This document shows positions 14,607 to 17,080 of a stretch of 17,080 bases of DNA, in pieces (within the stretch, counting starts at the first letter, position 1; each line of letters starts with the position of its first letter). The DNA is from Clostridiaceae bacterium (GTDB taxonomy: Bacteria > Bacillota > Clostridia > Monoglobales > Firm-18), in NCBI GenBank assembly GCA_012511915.1, contig JAAZFB010000034.1, positions 1 to 17,080 on the forward strand. The letters are read 5' to 3'. A model generated the notes under the pieces. It did no database searches and was not told where the DNA came from. It saw only the letters and a list, made by a program, of their open reading frames with translations. Both the position numbers and the translations under genes were made by a program.

Positions 14607-14700
14607 TTGTTGTGCTCTCCTATCGGTTTTAGCTGTGCATGATAGGAGATAACAAATTATAGTATTGTGCCGAGGCACAGCGGCAGAATGGAGAATGAAT
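14607..14700 (+). promoter_or_regulatory. Candidate pseudoknot leader of rpsD
   Basis: TCTCCTATC (14616-14624) pairs perfectly with GATAGGAGA (14641-14649), and TTGTT (14607-14611) with AACAA (14651-14655) extends it. Within the loop GCTGTGC (14632-14638) is the exact complement of GCACAGC (14675-14681), which would close an H-type pseudoknot. A competing local hairpin TGTGC-CGAG-GCACA (14666-14679) uses the same right arm. The rpsD binding site GGAG (14690-14693) is 8 nt further on. S4 represses its own synthesis through leader pseudoknots in other bacteria, so an S4 site is plausible, though not shown. Confidence 0.5.
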
Positions 14701-15327
14701 ATGGCAAGATATACAGGTGCTGTTTGCAGATTGTGCAGACGCGAAGGGCAAAAACTGTTTTTAAAAGGTGATAGATGTTATACCGATAAATGTGCAGTAG
14801 GTCGTCGTCAATATCCACCAGGACAACATGGTCAAGGACGCAAAAAGACTTCAGAGTATGGTCTTCAGCTTAGAGAAAAGCAGAAGGTGCGACGATATTA
14901 CGGTATACTGGAAAAACAATTTGAAAGCTATTTTGAACTTGCAAACAAGAAAACTGGCGTAACGGGCGAAAATTTACTTTCAATATTAGAATCAAGGCTT
15001 GACAATGTTATTTATCGCATTGGCTTTGGTAATTCGCGCCCGGAAGCACGTCAGCTTGTAACGCATGGGCATTTTACCGTTAACGGGAAAAAAGTTGATA
15101 TCCCATCATTTTTGGTTAAGGCGGGCGATGTAGTTTCCATAAAAGAAAAAAGCCGCGAATCGAATAAGATGAAAGGCATATTAGAATCCAATGCCTCTCG
15201 AATAATTCCAAAATGGTTGGACTTAGACCGCAACACCCACACTGCAAAGGTGGTTGCTTTGGCGCAAAGGGAAGATATTGATTTACCGATAGAAGAACAT
15301 CTAATTGTAGAGCTATATTCAAGGTAG
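14701..15327 (+). CDS. rpsD: 30S ribosomal protein S4, zinc-binding type
   Basis: S4 is a primary 16S-binding assembly protein and affects accuracy. The 208-residue product begins MARYTGAVCRLCRREG, with cysteines C9, C12, C26 and C31 forming the zinc knuckle of the C+ form, and has an S4 RNA-binding domain starting near residue 97 (LESRLDNVIYRIGFG). The ATG at 14701 is 7 nt from GGAG; an ATG at 14695 would be only 1 nt from it. Location inside the alpha operon matches Clostridia rather than Bacillus. It is followed by a 323-nt gap containing a repeat element. Confidence 0.97.
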   Translation: MARYTGAVCRLCRREGQKLFLKGDRCYTDKCAVGRRQYPPGQHGQGRKKTSEYGLQLREKQKVRRYYGILEKQFESYFELANKKTGVTGENLLSILESRLDNVIYRIGFGNSRPEARQLVTHGHFTVNGKKVDIPSFLVKAGDVVSIKEKSRESNKMKGILESNASRIIPKWLDLDRNTHTAKVVALAQREDIDLPIEEHLIVELYSR

Positions 15328-15357
15328 TATTTACCCTCAAACACTGTTTTGGTGTTG

Positions 15358-15380
15358 TAATTAGGGTATCCTTAAAAAGT
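15358..15380 (+). repeat. Left terminal inverted repeat
   Basis: TAATTAGGG (15358-15366), TATC, then CTTAAAAAGT (15371-15380). Nineteen of its 23 bases lie in the two perfectly matched blocks, and one of the four middle bases also matches the right repeat. The inner block also pairs locally with ACTTTTTAAG at 15384-15393. Confidence 0.75.
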
Positions 15381-15601
15381 GTAACTTTTTAAGGACGGGG
15401 GAAATATCCCCCGAAAAATCAATAAAATGTGAAACGATTATTGATTTTTACCCATAATTATCGGCATCATAAAGTTTTAACAAAGGAAAAGCTTACTTTG
15501 TTAAAACCCAATCTGTATGGTTTTTGTTCACAAAGGCTCAAAAACCATACAGATTGGAAGTCAAAAGATTTAATTTTTCTTTAGAAAAATAAGGCTTTTT
15601 G

Positions 15602-15624
15602 ACTTTTTAAGTAAGCCCTAATTA
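15602..15624 (-). repeat. Right terminal inverted repeat
   Basis: On the + strand this reads ACTTTTTAAG (15602-15611), TAAG, CCCTAATTA (15616-15624), the reverse complement of the left repeat except at three of the four middle bases. Its AAGTAAGC (15609-15616) is also complementary to GCTTACTT (15491-15498) in the loop and arm of the fourth internal hairpin. Confidence 0.75.
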
Positions 15625-15650
15625 TTAATAAAAAAAGGAGGGTTTTTATA

Positions 15651-16601
15651 ATGATTGAAATTGAAAAGCCATCAATTGAATACATGGAACAAAGCCCGGA
15701 CGGTTCGTATGCAAAGTTTGTGGTTGAACCCTTAGAGCGTGGGTACGGTATTACGCTTGGCAACTCACTACGCAGGATAATGTTGTCTTCCTTACCCGGT
15801 GTGGCGGTATCCTCAATAAAAATTGAGGGTGTTTTACATGAATTTTCAACCATTCCAGGGGTAAAAGAAGACGTAACAGAGATAGTTCTGAATATTAAGG
15901 AGCTGTGTGCCAAAATACACGGCGATGGTCCAAAGGTCGTTTATATTGAAGCTGAGGGTGAAGGGGAGATTTGTGCCCGGCACATAACGGCAGATGCCGA
16001 TGTTGAAATACTAAACGGAGATTTGCACATTGCTACCCTTAACGAGGATGCAAAACTATACATGGAAATAACCCTGAATAAGGGCAGAGGCTATGTTACA
16101 GCCGAGAAAAATAAGCAGGACAGTTCCGGCATAATCGGTACCATTCCGGTGGACTCTATTTTTTCACCGGTGCGCAAGGTGAATTACGAAGTGGAAAATA
16201 CCCGTGTAGGTCAGGTTACCGACTATGATAAGCTTACATTAGAGGTTTGGACTGATTGCACCATAAAACCGGATGATGCCATTTCGCTTGGCGCGAAGGT
16301 ATTGAACGAACACCTAAACTTATTCATTGAATTGACGGATGAGGCGAGAAATGCTGAAATAATGGTAGAAAAAGAAGAAAGCAAAAAAGAAAAGGTTCTT
16401 GAAATGACAATAGAAGAACTTGATTTATCCGTTCGTTCTTATAATTGCTTAAAGCGTGCGGCTATAAATACCGTTGAAGACCTCATTAACAAAACAGAAG
16501 AAGATATGATGAAAGTAAGGAACCTTGGCAAAAAATCATTGGAAGAGGTCATTCAGAAATTAGCGGCATTCGAATTGGGATTAGCAAACGAAGAAGAATA
16601 A
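15651..16601 (+). CDS. rpoA: DNA-directed RNA polymerase subunit alpha
   Basis: The alpha subunit starts RNA polymerase assembly and contacts UP elements and activators. The 316-residue product has the N-terminal dimerisation domain (about 1-230, with GYGITLGNSLRRIMLSSLPG at 31-50), a charged linker (about 231-250), and the C-terminal DNA-binding domain (about 251-312). R262 in VRSYNCLKRA corresponds to E. coli R265, and NLGKKSLEEV follows. The ATG at 15651 follows a strong AAGGAGGG site (15635-15642). It is co-transcribed with rpsD only if polymerase reads through the hairpin array between them. Confidence 0.98.
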   Translation: MIEIEKPSIEYMEQSPDGSYAKFVVEPLERGYGITLGNSLRRIMLSSLPGVAVSSIKIEGVLHEFSTIPGVKEDVTEIVLNIKELCAKIHGDGPKVVYIEAEGEGEICARHITADADVEILNGDLHIATLNEDAKLYMEITLNKGRGYVTAEKNKQDSSGIIGTIPVDSIFSPVRKVNYEVENTRVGQVTDYDKLTLEVWTDCTIKPDDAISLGAKVLNEHLNLFIELTDEARNAEIMVEKEESKKEKVLEMTIEELDLSVRSYNCLKRAAINTVEDLINKTEEDMMKVRNLGKKSLEEVIQKLAAFELGLANEEE

Positions 16602-16625
16602 TTGTATAAGGAGGCGAATATTTAG

Positions 16626-16967
16626 ATGGCGATTAACAGGAAACTTGGCAGGGCTACGGACGAAAGGATGGCTATGCTTCGTGGCATGACAACTTCATTA
16701 ATAGAGCATGGCAAAATAGAAACTACCCAAACGCGTGCCAAGGAATTACGCAGCACCGTCGAGAAAATGATTACACTCGGCAAAACGAACACTCTGCATT
16801 CGCGTCGTCTTGCAATGAGCTTTATTACCAAGGAGGATGTCGTTAAAAAGTTATTTGATGAGATATCTCCGAAGTATGCTGATAGAAACGGCGGATATAC
16901 AAGGATAATAAAAATCGGACCAAGACGCGGTGATGCGGCAGAAATGGCGATAATAGAACTGGTTTAA
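16626..16967 (+). CDS. rplQ: 50S ribosomal protein L17
   Basis: L17 lies near the tunnel exit of the 50S subunit. The 113-residue product begins MAINRKLGRATDERMAMLRG and contains the family segments HGKIETTQTRAKELR and GGYTRIIKIGPRRGDAAEM. The ATG at 16626 follows AAGGAGGCG. It is the last gene of the cluster; an AU hairpin follows directly and a promoter for the next unit begins 77 bp further on. Confidence 0.97.
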   Translation: MAINRKLGRATDERMAMLRGMTTSLIEHGKIETTQTRAKELRSTVEKMITLGKTNTLHSRRLAMSFITKEDVVKKLFDEISPKYADRNGGYTRIIKIGPRRGDAAEMAIIELV

Positions 16968-16990
16968 CAAAAAAAATGCCATTTTTTGTT
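16966..16990 (+). terminator. AU hairpin after rplQ, possible weak terminator
   Basis: AACAAAAAA (16966-16974) pairs with TTTTTTGTT (16982-16990) over a seven-base loop, starting within the rplQ stop codon. The arrangement of A run, loop and T run resembles an intrinsic terminator, but only one G-C pair supports it. A second possibility joins AAAATGCCAT (16973-16982) with ATGGC and ATTTT (17018-17028). Read-through into the next gene is possible. Confidence 0.4.
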
Positions 16991-17043
16991 GAAAATGCAC
17001 AATATTGTAATTTTTTCATGGCGATTTTGATAAAAAGAAGCAG

Positions 17044-17072
17044 TTGAATAAATGCCCAAAAAATGTTATAAT
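17044..17072 (+). promoter_or_regulatory. Sigma-A promoter reading out of the window
   Basis: TTGAAT (17044-17049, -35) and consensus TATAAT (17067-17072, -10) are separated by 17 bp, and a TGT just before the -10 makes it an extended -10 promoter. It starts a new + strand unit whose first gene lies beyond the window. In many Firmicutes ECF transporter ATPase genes follow rplQ, but this cannot be seen here. Confidence 0.65.
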
Positions 17073-17080
17073 GTGTAAGC

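Larger units (their letters stand above)
15358..15624. mobile_element. MITE-like element with terminal inverted repeats and internal hairpin array
   Basis: This fills most of the 323-nt rpsD-rpoA gap. The ends are inverted repeats of 23 nt matching at 20 positions (TAATTAGGG, four variable, CTTAAAAAGT). The flanks allow a TA or AATT target duplication; the palindromic ends make the choice ambiguous. Inside are six hairpins, mostly abutting: 15369-15395 (12 bp), 15396-15413 (7 bp), 15414-15449 (12 bp), 15474-15507 (12 bp), 15508-15557 (19 bp, all perfect) and 15558-15605 (9 bp enclosing a 7-bp hairpin at 15573-15590). There is no ORF and no transposase. Without the element the gap would be about 57 nt, normal for this operon. 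The family is not recognised; it would need a transposase elsewhere. The rpoA binding site (15635-15642) lies outside it. Confidence 0.65.

Noticed and set aside
15518..15574. 18-codon ORF starting with ATG in the rpsD-rpoA gap
   Set aside because: It has no ribosome binding site, and its sequence is dictated by the 19-bp hairpin arms that it spans.
15328..15650. tRNA or other known structured RNA gene in the long gap
   Set aside because: There is no acceptor/T-loop signature such as GGTTCGA-NNTC and no CCA end. The inverted terminal repeats explain the region better.

Overview
This window carries one uninterrupted S10-spc-alpha ribosomal protein supercluster, all on the + strand, with its promoter and leader at the left edge and a promoter for the next transcription unit at the right edge. 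The AT-rich sequence, strong AGGAGG-type ribosome binding sites, TTG/GTG starts, zinc-binding (C+) forms of S14, L36 and S4, a small KOW-domain gene between map and infA, and rpsD inside the alpha operon (in Bacillus it lies elsewhere) point to a member of the Clostridia (Bacillota). I cannot name the genus.

Layout. 1-437: an imperfect rod-like hairpin (25-83), a sigma-A-type promoter (157-185) and a leader of about 246 nt with several hairpins and at least two mutually exclusive pairings. 438-5949: S10 operon genes rpsJ, rplC, rplD, rplW, rplB, rpsS, rplV, rpsC, rplP, rpmC, rpsQ. 5986-11599: spc genes rplN, rplX, rplE, rpsN, rpsH, rplF, rplR, rpsE, rpmD, rplO, secY. 11617-13528: adk, map, a KOW-domain RNA-binding protein gene, infA. 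13602-16967: rpmJ (37 codons), rpsM, rpsK, rpsD, rpoA, rplQ. 16968-17080: an AU hairpin and a promoter reading out of the window. I see no internal terminator with a long T tract, so one long co-transcript is likely. Together the genes supply both ribosomal subunits, the main protein translocation channel, adenylate kinase, N-terminal methionine removal, initiation factor IF1 and the RNA polymerase alpha subunit.

The coding content is conventional; the interest lies between and at the ends of genes. (1) The 323-nt rpsD-rpoA gap is almost filled by a previously unlabelled MITE-like element (15358-15624). It has imperfect 23-bp terminal inverted repeats (20/23 matching), a possible TA or AATT target duplication, and six mostly abutting hairpins inside, one with a perfect 19-bp stem. 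(2) The rpsK-rpsD gap can form a 9-bp + 7-bp H-type pseudoknot just upstream of the rpsD ribosome binding site, a candidate S4 autoregulatory site. (3) L22 has a C-terminal extension of about 97 residues built largely from near-identical 18-bp tandem repeats. (4) The S10 leader, the rpsJ-rplC gap and the rpmJ-rpsM gap are also structured and could hold regulatory RNA.
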